The position numbers and the translations under genes are program-made. From Muscardinus avellanarius (Eukaryota; Chordata; Mammalia; Rodentia; Gliridae): a stretch of DNA of 64,000 bases. The DNA is taken from contig OY726559.1 of NCBI GenBank assembly GCA_963383645.1, positions 125,637,721-125,701,720 of the forward strand, given 5' to 3'. Below, one piece after another: positions 22,620 through 35,290 of the stretch. Every line of letters starts with the position of its first letter. Position 1 is the first letter of the stretch. The notes beneath the pieces are model-generated. The model was not told the origin of the DNA and searched no databases. It was given only the letters and a program-made list of their open reading frames with translations.

Positions 22620-23745
22620 ATATGCACACAAACACACACACGATAGACGTGCAAGGGAACAGGAGGGAGAGGAATGAGGGAATAAATGAAATAAGAAATG
22701 TGATTAACGTTACCTTTTACTCCTGCTGTTAAAATCGTAAAGCAAGTTTATGACAGTTCAAAAGTACATATGCTATGAAGACTCCTAATAAAGAAGTTAA
22801 AATTCCCAAACCTGATGAGTTTTGAACAAGTTGGGTGTGTGAACAGTATGAAGAAGCAGAGATGAACTCTCCTCTGCTAACAGAGGACTCCTCTTCAGGA
22901 ATTCCATAATTATGTGTTACGGCTGCTCATCTATCGCCTGGAAACCAGCCCAACTCCAGCCGGCCTGCCTGCTGGGAGGGCAGGACAGAATGACCGACTC
23001 ACTTGAAGGATGGCGCTGTGGATGGCACCCATCGGCGCACATGGGAATAGGGAAGAGGCTGCAGGTCAGGGGCGGCCACCCTGATTCAGGCTGCTCATAA
23101 TTAAAATGTTCGCAGGGAGTGGAAACTGACCCTCATCATCTTACGGAACCAGAGGCTGCTCATGTGAAGCAAAATTCTTAATTGTTTTTCCTTTGCTCTT
23201 GGTTTTAAAACAATGGGTAGAAATCATATAGCCTGGCAAAATAAAAAATAAATATTCTATCACATGGCCAGTGTTTAAAGTGCAGAGGTTTTCAATGATT
23301 GTGCGGAATATGTGTATGTATACACACACAAACACACACACACACATACACAGAGACAGAACAAACACTCTGATGAATAAAAATGTGAGTTTGAGGGCAA
23401 ATGAGGCATGAAACATATTGGCCAATAAAAAACACAAAAGAAGGTCATACTAAATTTTTTATCTAACTAGACTGGGAAGCATCTGAGCCAAGACTATCCG
23501 CCAAGAAAAGACTTTCAAAGAAGTTGCCTTTCCTACTAAATACAAAGGATTGCTGTTCATTTATTTTGTGATAACTCAGACATAAAGAAGCCTGGGACAT
23601 CTCTACTGTCCTGTACTTATGAGACTCAGTGAAGGCTTAAAACACCTAAAAACACAGGCTTAACCTATTATGAGAAAATAAAGTATGCCCAAAGTACTCC
23701 ATAATCACATCTCTCTTCTGAAAATGTCTCATCCAGGAGGTTCTT
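22620..23745. other. Unique non-coding sequence with a CA-rich tract
   Basis: Contains an impure (CA)n near 23322-23352. No exon or transposon recognised. Confidence 0.4.
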
Positions 23746-23749
23746 AGGT

Positions 23750-23930
23750 TGGTAAAGTACTTCTCAGCACACAACACTCCTTCAGACCCACCCATAAGTG
23801 GAAAGAGCAGGTAATATGTTCTCCATTATCCAGATGAGGAAGTCAGTCAGGGGATTTTCTCAAGTTCTTAAGGTCAGGGAGCAGCCAAGTCCAACTAGGA
23901 TCTGATATACCTGACTGCTAATTTATTTCT
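23750..23930 (+). mobile_element. MIR fragment
   Basis: 'ATTATCCAGATGAGGAAGTC' followed by a 'GGTCAGGGAGCAGCCAAG' block fits the right half of a MIR. Confidence 0.65.
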
Positions 23931-24114
23931 CCCCTGTCAAGATGTCAGTCCTGTGGTCTGAAAGGGCCACTGTAAATGTGCACTGTGCGGTCTTTGTTGC
24001 TTGTGGCTTTTCAGGCAAAGCTAATCTCAAGAGGCTGCCTCACACCAGTGTCTCAGATCAACATCTCCTTCCTTTCTTCCCTCCCCTCTCTCCCTCCCTC
24101 TCTCCATTCTTCCC

Positions 24115-24302
24115 TTTTTTTCTTTAGTACTGGGGATTGAATCTAGGGCTACTCTACTGCTGAGCTACATTCCCTGCCCCTTTTATTTTTTCTTTTGAGA
24201 GAGATCTCACTAAGTTGTTCAGGCTGGCCTCTAACTTGCCATCCTCCCGCCTCAGTCTCCTGAGAAGCTGGGATTACAAGTGTGCACCGCTGAGCCCTGG
24301 CT
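24115..24302 (-). mobile_element. B1-ID dimeric SINE (diverged)
   Basis: A pyrimidine-rich tail (24062-24125), 'AGTACTGGGGATTGAATC', and end 'GCACCGCTGAGCCCTGGCT'. Confidence 0.8.
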
Positions 24303-24324
24303 TCAATCATCCCTTTTTCAAGGG

Positions 24325-24490
24325 AGACAAGATAGTGCCTGGTAGCTAAGAGCCAGACAGGCCTGTATGCAAATACTGGCTCTATAAGACACCTGCTGAA
24401 GGGCTTTGGAAGGTATCTGAGCCTCTGAAAATCTCAGTTTTCTCTTTCGTAGTATTTTGATGATAATTTCTGTCTTCCAAAGCCCTGGAT
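24325..24490 (+). mobile_element. MIR element
   Basis: 'GGTAGCTAAGAGCCAGACAG', 'CTGAGCCTCTGAAAATCTC' and 'GATGATAATTTCTGTC' match the MIR 5' half. A younger SINE is inserted at its right end. Confidence 0.75.
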
Positions 24491-24504
24491 GCAATAAAGG
24501 CTTT

Positions 24505-24729
24505 TTTTTTTTTTTTTTTTTTTTTTTTGGTGGTACTCGGGGTGGAATCCAGAGGCTTTCTACCTCCGGGCTATACTCCCAGACCTTTTTTATATTTTAT
24601 TTGGAAACAGGGTCTCACTAAGTTGCTGAGAGCCTCACTGAGTAGCTGAGGCTGGCTTCGAACCCATGCGATCCTCCTGTCTCAGCCTCCCAAGCGCGGG
24701 GATTACAAGCATGCGCCATCACGCCCGGC
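24505..24729 (-). mobile_element. B1-ID dimeric SINE with perfect TSD
   Basis: Long poly-T (about 25), 'GGGTGGAATCCAGAGGC', end 'CCATCACGCCCGGC'. Perfect duplication TGCAATAAAGGCTTT at 24490-24504 and 24730-24744. Confidence 0.95.
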
Positions 24730-24744
24730 TGCAATAAAGGCTTT

Positions 24745-25986
24745 GGATTATTAGTAAGCATTCTTATTTTTTCTTCTCCACAATATACAAAGGTAATACC
24801 AGAAAATTATACTTTCAAGAAATGCTTAGAAGTAATGCACAAGACAGCCTGGCCTCCAAGTGGAATCTCCCACAGACAGGACCTAGGAATGAAAACTTTT
24901 CTGGGCATAGACTATAATAATAGACCCAAAAGAACGATGAAAAGCGTTCTCGTAGAGACTTTTCTATCCCATATCAATCACCCAGAAGCATCAAGGAAAT
25001 GACACTCTTTCAATATTTCCAGACCAGCCTGTGCAAAGTGAAAAGGTTTCCTGCCCCTGCTACTTCTGAGAAATTATCTGAGCCTTGCAAGGCTGAGGTC
25101 AGTCCAAGCTCCTCGGGGCCTCTCTGTCTGCTCTAATTAGAGAAAGCAATATTGTTTCAAAGCATTCCCTTCATCTGTCTTCCAACTCTGCTTGGCTCCA
25201 GGACTGGGCTGTCTGGAAGTCTACCAGTTCACACAGTCTGTCAGCCCTTCAAAGGTGGGGAATAGCACCAGCTCACGAAACAGGTGAAGGAAACACGAAC
25301 GGGGAACGGGAAGAGAAGGGCCCAGACTGACTGTCCTTCCACTCTGTGCCTTGTCTTCGTTCTCTTTGTCATTTGCAAAGCTAAGGCAGGCTGGTGACCC
25401 GGCCTTCCACGCCTTCAAAAGGAAGTATTGACTGAAGGGTCATGCTGCTGCTAACACAGCCTCCCTCATCTGCAGGACGCCCACAGGAACTCAGTCACCA
25501 GCAGAGCGACCGTCCTTAGACTTTTCTCACTGACACCCAGAGGCCCCAGGGAGGACAGGAGTGCTGAAGGACCCATCACAGGAGAAGTTACAAACCAACC
25601 GCACTGAGAGACTGGAAAATTTTTAATTAATGTTCAAAGGTAAGAAACTACAGACAGGACCAATCACTCAGAATCTAAGAAAAATATACCCTTTCTGATG
25701 ATGAATAAGTCTAAAATTTCCCAGGAACTTACAACTGAACCTACTGGCTAATAATCCAACCTGTTTAAGTAATCAGGTTTTCCCAATCTCCACATACCCA
25801 CAAAACTCTAGTTCCTAGAAATTAGGTAAAAGATCCCCAACTTGAGATAGGGATAACAGGAAGTTCTTGTGGTGTTAGCATGACAATGGGGATAATTTTA
25901 GTGACCAGACACACTCTGTCAGAGAAAACAAAACAACCACAATTCTGATGCCTAAGAATGGTATTTTTAAAAATATTTTTGTTTTT
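24745..25986. other. Unique non-coding sequence
   Basis: No exon, repeat or RNA gene recognised. Confidence 0.4.
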
Positions 25987-26185
25987 GCTGGACGTGGTAG
26001 TGCACGTTTGTAATCCCAGCGCTTAGGAGGCTGAGACAGTAGGATTGCACAGGATCGAAGCCAGCCTCAGCTAATTAGTGAGGCTCTCAGCAACTTAGTA
26101 AGACCCTGTTTCCAAATAAAATATAAAATAGGCCTGGGAGTATAGCCTGGAGGTAGAAAAGCCCCTGGGTTCCACCCCCAGTACC

Positions 26186-26190
<5 letters not shown>
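25987..26190 (+). mobile_element. B1-ID dimeric SINE
   Basis: 'GCTGGACGTGGTAGTGCACG' to 'TTCCACCCCCAGTACC', with its tail now part of the CA/TA/GT tract that follows. Confidence 0.9.
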
Positions 26191-26294
<104 letters not shown>

Positions 26295-26299
26295 TGGTT

Positions 26300-26499
26300 G
26301 TTGTTGTTTTGTTTTTGTTTTGGTGCTAAGAACTGAACCCTGGGGGCATTCTACCTCCAAACTACAGCACCAACCCTTTTTTATTTTTTATTTTGAACCA
26401 GGGTTTCACTAAGTTGTTGAGGGTGACCTTGAACCTGTGATCTTCCTGTCTCAGCTTCCCAAGTTCTGGGATTACAAGTGGATGCCATGGTGCCTGGCT
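26300..26499 (-). mobile_element. B1-ID dimeric SINE (older), opposed to the one at 25987
   Basis: 'GGTGCTAAGAACTGAACCC' and end 'GCCATGGTGCCTGGCTT'. It points toward its neighbour across the palindromic tract. Confidence 0.88.
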
Positions 26500-27023
26500 T
26501 AATAAAAAGTTTTGAATGAATCAGAGAGGAGGGAGAAGGAAGGAAGCAGGTTGGAGTGGGGAAAGAGATTTTTTTTTCTTCTGCTGGGAATAAAGGATGA
26601 TGGGAAACAGAAATTCTGAAGACTTTAGTATTCCAGAAAAATGTCTTCAGACTTGAGCTGGCTTGAGTAAATCACAAGGAAGAAGATTAAGATTTAAGCA
26701 GAGGTCAAGCCCTTAGCCCACCTACTCTTCCTCCAGGGGTTTCCCAACTTTATTCCAGAAGCTTACAGAAGATTCAGCCCCAATCATTCTTAGCCACACT
26801 AGCTCCATCCCCAGGTCACCTCTGTGGATGCCCTTCTTTTTGGGAAGAGCTTGATTTGACTCCAGAATTGTTTCTGTCTCCAGACAGACATGAATGAAAG
26901 CAGCAGACTATGACCTTCTCTCAGATGTGAAAGAAATTCCAGTACAGTAACTATTACCATTCAGTTCTATGTAGGATTTTACTTTTCTTTTTTTCCCAAA
27001 TAATAAAAACTTTATTTACTTTT

Positions 27024-27236
27024 TTTTTTTTTTTGGTGATACTGGGGGTGGAACCCAGAGGTTTTCTACCTCTGGGCTATACTCCCAGACCTGTTTTATA
27101 TTTTATTTGGAAACAGGGTCTCACTAAGTTGCTGGAAGCCTCACTAAGTAGCTGAGGCTGGTTTCGAACCTGTGTGATCCTCCTGTCTCAGCCTCCCAAG
27201 CACGGGGATTACAAGCGTGTGCCACCACGCCCAGCT
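27024..27236 (-). mobile_element. B1-ID dimeric SINE with perfect TSD
   Basis: Poly-T, 'GGGGGTGGAACCCAGAGG', end 'GCCACCACGCCCAGCT'. Duplication AACTTTATTTACTTTT at 27008-27023 and 27237-27252. Confidence 0.95.
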
Positions 27237-27252
27237 AACTTTATTTACTTTT

Positions 27253-28169
27253 AAGGGTGACTGTGACAAATATACAATGAACTTCCCTCTTGACAAATGT
27301 TCCCCAGAAACAACATGGTCATATAGGAATGCAGGGACTGAACTGCACAATCACTTCTTCTGAAAAATGTAGAGGGAAACAAAACCTCTTTCTTTTAGTC
27401 TTGTGCTGGCACCTGTGAATTTAACTAATGAAAGACAGATTAACAGAAGAGGGGAACAAAGTTTCTGTGTGCAATGAAAATACTTATGGAAGGTCTTAGT
27501 GATGAATTTCTTAAAATAGTTAGAATTGGGATCTTATATATCATCCAAACAATGAATGATAAAGTATGGAGAAGAATTTAGATATAGAAAAGGGGGCTTG
27601 GACTGGTTAATTCTGAAGGTATTACTAGGAAATATATAGTAAACAAGGATTGGTTAATAAAGTTTCTTATGCAGACTAGAATCATTCTTTACTTCCTAAA
27701 AGAGGAAAGGAGAATACATTAACAATGGAAATTTATTACATTTCCCAAAGAGAAATTCATGTCCTGCTTTTAGACAGAAAGGAAGAGGGACAAAGAGCTA
27801 ATAGCTTCTACCTCAAGACAACCCCTAAAGTTGTCCATTCAGGGATAGCATACTAGGATCTCCTCCACTAAAATGGTTTTGATGTTAATTGATGCAGAGA
27901 AAGTCTTTCAGTTTGGGGGGGGGAGGGAGATCAGGGAGAATGTAGACCTCTCTATGTCACAGATCTGTCTGTCTCTAGTTTGAAGGAAGAGCTCAGGAAA
28001 ACACAGGTGTGTGAAGGTATGACATGCCTGGATAGTGGTTATTCCTATCTGGGTGGAGCTCAGAGAAGGGCTGGCAGAACAGGTAAAAAAAGACTGGCAG
28101 AGTTTCTGTCAGCAGGACCACCATGCATTTTTCAACCTACAATTAGGAGCTATTTAAGATATTGAAGTA
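27253..28169. other. Unique non-coding sequence
   Basis: AT-rich, with a G run near 27916-27925. No supported gene. Confidence 0.4.
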
Positions 28170-28340
28170 AGGCCAGGTGTGGTGGCTCATGCTTGGGAGG
28201 CTGACACAGGAGGATTTCATGTTTGAGGTCAACATATAGTAATTTAGCAAGACCCTGCTTCAAAATAAAAAAAATAAGATAAGGCTGGCAATATAATTCA
28301 GTGGTAGAATGTTCCTGGGTTCAATCCCCAGTAGACAACT
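28170..28340 (+). mobile_element. B1-ID SINE with internal deletion
   Basis: 'GGCCAGGTGTGGTGGCTCAT' jumps directly to 'GCTTGGGAGGCTGACACAGG', losing the TGTAATCCCAG block. The ID half ends 'TTCAATCCCCAGTAG'. Confidence 0.85.
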
Positions 28341-28522
28341 TTTTATTTGTGAAGGAAATATCTAGTTCCCACAACATGCCAATGTTCTGGATGCCAGGCA
28401 CTGAGGGTGTGTTGATGCATGAAGCTAATGCAGTCACAACCCTCCCAGTGTTTACCATCTAATGGGATGTGGAGACAGCAGTAGGTGGCGTCAACCATCC
28501 CAGCTGAGTTTATGAAGTGCAT

Positions 28523-28574
28523 AGGTATTTCTTCTTTCTTTTCCTTTTCTTCCTTCCTTTCTTCCTTCCTTTCT

Positions 28575-28614
<40 letters not shown>

Positions 28615-28650
28615 TCCTTCTTTCTCTTTTTTATTCTTTCTTTTTTTAAA
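28523..28650 (+). repeat. (CTTT)n / pyrimidine-rich tract
   Basis: TTTC and TTCC repeats, strand-asymmetric, at the 3' (poly-A complement) end of the minus-strand L1 that follows. Likely its mutated tail. Confidence 0.9.
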
Positions 28651-29600
28651 TCTTTTTTTAATTGGTGTCTTGTAATCACTCATCTTGATGAAGTTCAGTG
28701 TGATAGAGTCACACATGCACACAGCACCGCAGTTCCCACTCCACTGCCTCTCCCTCCCCACCTTCCCATGCTCAACACAGTGATTGGCTTTGATAAGTTT
28801 GCGCATGTACATCATGTCCATGGAAGTGCTTCCCACTTCAAGTTTTCCTACCACTCCTATCTCCTTCAGTTATGTTCTCTCCTTCACTCCACTAAGGCTT
28901 CTCCTCCTTTGTTTGGAGTCCCTCCTGTGTTCAAATTTCTCCCTAGCTTCTGCATATGAAGGAGAACATCCAAACTTTCATTTTTTGTGATTTACTAATC
29001 TCACTTAGCATAATATTCTCCGTTCCATTTATTTCCCTGAAAATGACATAATTTTGTTCTTTATAGCAGAGTAGAATTCCATTGCTTATAAATCCCATAA
29101 TTTTGCAATCCATTCATCTGTTGATGGACATATTGGCTGGTTCCATAGTTTGGCAATTATGAATTGTGCAGCTATAAACATAGATATGAATGTGTTGCCA
29201 TGGCAGTCTCTTTTGGATAGATACCCAGGAGTGACATAGTTAGGTCATATGGTAGGTTCATCCCCATTCTTCTGAGCATCCTCCACACTATTTTACAAAG
29301 TGGTTGCACTAATTTGCAGTCCTACCAACAATGTATCAGAGTTTCTACTTCTCTACATTCTCACCAGCATTTGTTGTTGTTGTTTGTGTTTTTAATGATT
29401 GCCATTTTAATTGGAGTTAGATGAAATCTAAGGGTAGTTTTGATTTTCATCTCTCTGATTGCTAATGATGTTGAACATTATTTCATATATTTATTGGCCA
29501 TTTGTATTTTTGTGAATTGTCTATTTAGTTCACTTTATAGAGTGTATTTTTTAACATGGAGAATCTACTGTGTATGCAAGATAGCCACTTGGAAAGGTTC
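28650..29600 (-). mobile_element. L1 3' end (5' truncated), minus strand
   Basis: Complement of the L1 ORF2 C-terminus and 3' UTR. Plus-strand landmarks are 'ATCCATTCATCTGTTGATGG', 'GGATAGATACCCAGGAGTG' and 'TTTCTACTTCTCTACATTCT', the well-known antisense of the L1 3' region. It ends near 29600, where the sequence leaves the L1 pattern. Confidence 0.9.
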
Positions 29601-29621
29601 AAGGAGCCTGGAGTCAGTCTA

Positions 29622-29752
29622 GTCAGGTGTGGTGGTCCATGCTTGTAATCCCAGCACTTGGGAGGCTGAGACAGGAGGATCCAAGTTCAGTGAAAGTATA
29701 GCTCAGAGGTAGAATGACCCAGGGATCCATCCCCAGTACTGAAAAAAAAAAG
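29622..29752 (+). mobile_element. B1-ID SINE with internal deletion
   Basis: 'GTCAGGTGTGGTGGTCCATG' through 'GAGACAGGAGGATCCAAG', then directly 'AAAGTATAGCTCAGAGG'. Ends in an A tail. Confidence 0.85.
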
Positions 29753-29979
29753 AGCTTCTAAGACTCATTTGATCTGAAGAAGATCTGGTTTCCTGATTAT
29801 TATTTGTGTGCTTCTATTCAGAAGAGAACATTTCTCTTGGAGAATTTCTTGTCTGAGAGGAAAGTTAGTCAAGTAATGGTGCTACTGAGTGTTAAGTCTT
29901 GGCTTGTGCTGCAAGGGTCTTTAACTTCAACCACTAGGTAAAGAGCAAAAGGATTGCAGTACAGACCCTAGGCCTGCAT

Positions 29980-30356
29980 TTTAGTTCTATGACTCATCAG
30001 CTGTAATTCCTTGCATTTCCCAAAGGCTCACATATTAAAGGCCTGTCCTCAGTGCAGGGGGTAGAAACTTTAGAAGGTGGTGCCTAGTGGGAGGTTCTTA
30101 GGTCATTCAGGGTGTGCCTTCATACAGGCATAGCAGGACCCCAGTCTCTTCCTTCTCTTTTACTTCCTGACTGATGAGGTGTGTGGTTTGTTCTGCTCTT
30201 CATTCCTTCCATGATGTGTTGCTTTGACACAGGCTCAAAGTAGCAAGACACTTGGTCATGGATTGAAACCTTAAGAACTGTGAGTAAAAATCCTTTTTTA
30301 CTTTGTAATTATCTCAGGTATTTTATTATAATGATAGAAAGCTGACTAATATACTC
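29980..30356 (+). mobile_element. MaLR LTR
   Basis: 'GGTGGTGCCTAGTGGGAGG', 'CATGATGTGTTGCTTTGACA' and the end 'ATGATAGAAAGCTGACTAAT' follow the MaLR LTR order. Left boundary uncertain. Confidence 0.7.
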
Positions 30357-30721
30357 TCTCATTTCAACAGAGAAGTTGGTTATTATTTCCTGATGATGCA
30401 AAGTCAGGACAGAGCTGACAGAACTCTCAATGGATCTCCCTCTTCTGTGAAGAAATCTTGACCATCAAGCCACTAGTGGTCTTCTCTGCATTCCTACTGG
30501 AGGTCAAAATTTCATCCATGGAAGCCATTTAGGCTTCATTAATATTCTTTTACTGACATTCACATATTTTATTATACCTTCTCTAACTCAGCAAACCCTC
30601 CTCTTTCCATTCTGCTCCCAAAGTGTTTTTTCAGACCTTAGCAAAAATAACAGATTTATTGCTTCAATTCCCACAATGCACATGTATTTATTCTGTCCTG
30701 CCTTAAAGCAAATTTATAGAT

Positions 30722-31142
30722 TTTCTTTTTGGGGAGGAGAGGGAACTGAGGGTTTAACCCAGGGACATTCTACCTCTGAGCTACACCCCCACTCTTCTTT
30801 TTTTTTTTTTTTTTTTTTTTGGTGGTACTGGGGATGGAACCCTTCTACCTCTGGGCTACACTCCTAGACCTATTTTATATTTTATTTGGAAACAGGGTCT
30901 CTTAAGCCAGCGAGGCTGGCTTTGAACCTGCGTGATCCTCCTGTTTCCACCTCCCAAATACGGGGATTACAAGCGTGTGCTACCACGCCCAGCTCCCCCA
31001 GCCTTATTTTTTATTATTTTGAAATAGGATCTTACTAAGTTGCAGAGGGCCTCACTAAGTAGCTGAGACTGGCTGCGAACCTATGACCCTCCTGTCCCAG
31101 CCTCCCAAGAACTAGAATTACAATCATGTGCCACCACACTTG
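30722..31142 (-). mobile_element. Older B1-ID SINE split by a younger one
   Basis: The ID-like half at 30722-30798 ('GGGTTTAACCCAGGGAC') and the B1-like half at 30995-31142 (to 'CCACCACACTTGA') are the two parts of one minus-strand SINE. The younger element lies between them. Confidence 0.85.
30799..30994 (-). mobile_element. Young short-form B1-ID SINE (inserted)
   Basis: Poly-T of about 22, 'GGTGGTACTGGGGATGGAAC', and centre 'CTCTTAAGCCAGCGAGGC', which is diagnostic of the short subfamily. Ends 'CTACCACGCCCAGCT'. Confidence 0.9.
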
Positions 31143-31797
31143 ATTATAGATTTTCTATAATCATTTTTGCAAGTGCCAGAGATCTGATATCCAACTTCAG
31201 GATGACTTTTAACATATGGACTACCACTCAAAGCCAGGGATCCAGAAATTGTAGTGTTTTAGTGCCTTCCAGATACTCTAAATGACCTGCTAATTACAAA
31301 ATGTAGGCATCAAACACAAATCTAACAGATTAAAAGTAACCTTGATCTAATCTCTGTTTTTTCTAGTTACTGAGACTCTGAATACCACATACATCATACC
31401 TGTGTTTTGGTCTGAGGCATCACATACTTTAATATATTCCCCAAAGTCTGTAATTCTCTGCCAAGTAGTGTTTCTTCTGCTGCTGAAATTAATAAGCCAA
31501 TTCACTTTCCTCACTGGAGAATGTTTCACATGCAGCTGAGCTGGCCCTGTCCTTTCCAGAGGACACATTGTGGTGCCACAATGGGAATGTTTCCGGAACT
31601 TGACCATAGCACTCTGCCCACAAAGAGAAAACTCAGGCTTCCAGAGGACCCCTACAGAGCTGTCTGATTTGATTTGATTCACCCTCTGTCCCAGGAGAGT
31701 GACTTTTAGGTTTTATTACCCTTCCTAAATTCTAGAAAGCTCTAACATTTGGTAAGCAAACTAACTTTAGTCATATGTGAAACACAAGCTCATCATT
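31143..31797. other. Unique non-coding sequence
   Basis: A 111-codon minus-strand open frame (31347-31682) has no recognisable domain. No other feature. Confidence 0.4.
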
Positions 31798-33321
31798 AAA
31801 TTGATATTTACTGAATTCAAGATGGTAGAATAGGGGAAGACAGTGGGTTTCAGGTGCTCTGAGACTCGGAAATCAACCAGCAGGAAGATTGCTTCTTGGC
31901 AAGGGAAGAAAAACAGCCAAAATTCAATAGAAAAATGATAGTCAAAACGTGGTAGAATTGGAGGCAGAAGAGAGAGCAGAGGATGAAAGGAGCTCCCTGG
32001 GTGACACCTGGTGAGTGGAGATTGGCGGCAGTACCATCTTGCTGGGGCTGGCAGCTGCTGGACTGGGGCTATCTGAGACCAATTCCAGCAAAGAAGCAGC
32101 AGCAGAACATTGTAGAGCCAGCAGCTACAGACCATCATCAAAAGTAGCCGCACATTTCTCTCTACAATCAACAAACACCCAGCTACCTAGATCCTGGAGC
32201 TGCAGCTAAACCCATCTCTGTCTGCAGGGACTAGAGCAGTGCTCATCAAGACTGAGCTTGGGTTAATAAGCTCTCACAGTGGGCCACAGCACTTCATGGC
32301 CACAGGGACTTGCCTGGCAATGAACAGACTCTCAAGATAGGTGAGTTTACAAATCACCCCTGCAGAGGTGGGGATGGGGGCTACAGTCCAACACAGCAGA
32401 AACTTGAATTATCAGACAGCTCCTCCTAGGACATTTGGGCAGGAGACACCTAAAGTCCACAGTTTATTATGCAGGGTTACCAGTGATAACTATAGGACTG
32501 TCAGCTATGGTGTCTGTGGGGTGAAATAACTCAGCCTACTGAGTTGAAGGCTCTGAAAGCTATAAATTCATGCCTGGCTGTTTTGTGCACTACAAACCCC
32601 AACACTAGAGGCCAATAAGGGCTCACATGATTGCAGCTGCCCAGAGCAGTAGTGCTGTTCCTGGCACTAAATAATAGAGCCATCCAAGTCCCAGACTCCA
32701 AACAGTACAAACTCTCCCTGCCAGAGCTTACGCCCTAAAAGCAGGGAGGCCAGGGGCCAGCAGGAGTTCACGTGATCAATTATAGCTACAGGCTAAAAAC
32801 TCAACAATTTCTCCTCCAGCAGAGTATGTGCCTGGCATGCATGCACACCAGTGGCTGACAGTGGTCTTTGTGATCATAAACAGTAAATCAGCAGTGATGT
32901 TTCTGGGCCATCAAAACTCAGCAAGCTGGGCCACAAGCTCAGAACATAGCAATCACTGGCCCAGCTGAGTTTAGGCCCACTGGCCACAGAGACTGGAGGT
33001 CAGTGTACTGCAGTTTTATGGGCTGACAATCAGCAGAGAAGTGGTGGTCTCTGTGGGGCATGAAAGTCCAACCAGCAGGCAGCAGGCTCTGGACAGAACA
33101 ACATAGCCTCTGGCCCTATGGAGTTTGGGCCTGTAAAGAATGGCAGCCTGGAGCCAGTCAGAGACTCCTGTTTACTTGCACTAAGAACTACATCTTATTA
33201 GAGAAGTTCTAGAGGACAAAATCAAAAGTTTTATCATATGAGACAGATTTGTAGAGGCAAATATATACCCCAGGCCTTATTATAAAGCAATAACAAATAG
33301 ACACAGGACTCACACAGAAAG

Positions 33322-34350
33322 ATGAAGAAGATGCCAAGACAACAGAAATACAAACCTGATAACTCTGAAAACATGAAAATAAAGAACAACAAGGAAACAA
33401 TAAACTCCCACAACTCAACTACAAGGGAGATCAACAATACAGACCTACAGGAATTGCCAGAAGGAGAATTCCAAATTTTAATCTTCAATAAGATCAGAGG
33501 CCTTAAAGAAAATGTACAAGAAATTAAATGTACAGGAAATTAAAGAGATAAATTTTCAATAGAGAAATTGAGGCCCTAAATATAAACAAAAAAGAGGCTT
33601 TGAGTGAAGTGAAGGAGTCAGTGAATTAAAGACTGCAATAGAAACCACTTCTGGAAGGCTAGACCATAGGAGAAATAGAGTATCACTCTTGGAAGAGTAT
33701 CTTGTCTTAGAAGACAGTTTATTCAAAACTGAAAACATAGTCAAAAATATAGAGAAGACAATATAACATGACCTGAACATCCAACAATTATGAAATAATA
33801 GAAAATGACCTAACTTATGGATAATAAGCATTGAAGAAGATCTAGAAGCAAAAATCAAGGGCATTAGAAACTTCTTCAGACCAGGTTTGGTGGCATACAC
33901 TTATAATCTCAGTACTTGAGAGGCTGAGACAGGAGGATTGTAGGTTTGCAACCAGCCTAAGCAATTTAGTGAGACCCTCAGCAATTTAATAAGACCTTGT
34001 TTCAAAATAAAATAATGAAGTAGTACTGGGGGTGTAGCTCAGAGGTAGAAAGCCCCTTGGTTCAATCCCTAGTACCACAAAAAGAAGAAGGAGGAGGAGG
34101 AGGAATAAGAGGAGAAGGAGGAAGAAGAGAAGGAAGAGGAGGAGAAACCTCTTCAGAAAAATAATATCAGAGAATTTCCCCCAAGTAGAAAATTATTTGG
34201 ACATTTACATACAAGACACATTCAGAACACCAGCGAGACATGATCAAAGATAGACTTTCTCATACCATGTGATAATCAAAATGAGTAACATAGAGTCCAA
34301 AGGAAAAAGTCTTAAAAGCAGGGGCAAAGCAATAAGAAATAGACCTCACT
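33322..34350 (+). pseudogene. L1 ORF1 relic (copy D)
   Basis: Begins with a lysine-rich N-terminus and 'STTREINNTDLQELPEGEFQ', the start of an L1 ORF1p. It is followed by coiled-coil-like sequence, broken by stops, to 33880. A SINE (33881-34143) splits it. The continuation at 34144-34300 matches the 'ENFPQVE...RTPARHD...VIIKMSN' region at the RRM junction. The C-terminal domain appears to be missing. No translatable product. Confidence 0.75.
33881..34143 (+). mobile_element. B1-ID SINE with (GGA)n tail in L1 ORF1
   Basis: 'CCAGGTTTGGTGGCATACAC' to 'CCTAGTACCAC', then a GAAGGAGG-rich tail. The flanks GAAACTTCTTCAGA and GAAACCTCTTCAGA form a duplication with one mismatch, so the purine repeat belongs to the SINE tail. 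Confidence 0.92.
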
Positions 34351-34384
34351 CAAAAATAGACCTCAAAATGGCAGGAAATAACAA

Positions 34385-35290
34385 TCATATCTAAATGATA
34401 ACACTAAATGGCAATGATCTTAACTTCCCAATGAAAAGGCATAAACTAGTAATGTGAATTAAAGACCATAATTCAACTACATGCTGCTTGCAAGAAACTT
34501 ACCTTACAGCCAAAGATACCTGTACATTAAAGTTGAGAGGATGGAAAAAGATATAAAATGCAAATGGAGACCAAAAACAAGTAGAGGTAACAATGGTTAT
34601 AGCTGACAAAACAAAGTTTAAGGTAAAACAAATTAGAAGACTCAAAGAGGGACACTTCTTATTACTAAAAGAAAAACCCCAAAAGAAGATATAATGATAG
34701 TAAACACTTAAGCCCCAAATGTGGGTGCACCTACTTTTATAAAACAAACTCTTTGGGACATAGTCCTCAAATAGACCCAAATACAATAATATGTGGCAAC
34801 TTTAACACACCATTCATACCATTAGACTGAGCTTCTGGGCCAAAAATAAAAAAGACTCTTCAAACCTAAACAACACTATAAACCAAATGAACCTAATAGA
34901 CATATACAGAATATTTCAACAGCTGAACACACATTCTTCTCATCTGCCTGAGGAAACTTCTTTAAAATAGACCACATTATAAGCCACAAAGCAAGTAACC
35001 AACAAATTTAGAATGTAATATAATTCCTTACATCTTCTCATAGCACAATGAAATGAAAGTAGACATCAACAAACAACAGGAAGATCAAAATATTTGCATA
35101 AATAGACTGAATAAATATTCTTGAATGGATTGGATTAGAAAAGAAAAAAAGGAAAATATAAAAATTTCCTAGAATTAAATGAAAATAGAGACACACAAAA
35201 TCTATGGAACACTTTGAAGGCTGTTTAAGAGGAAAATTTATAGCACTGACTGTCCATATAAGAAAAACAGAAAGTCACCAAATAACCTAA
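34385..35290 (+). pseudogene. L1 ORF2 endonuclease domain relic (copy D)
   Basis: In-frame fragments match the L1 apurinic/apyrimidinic-type endonuclease: 'LNGNDLNFPMKRHK', 'CCLQETYLTAKDT', 'LRGWKKI', then the IYAPN-like and DHI-like regions. Many stops. The next ORF2 sequence belongs to the far C-terminal part, so the polymerase domain is absent. Confidence 0.75.
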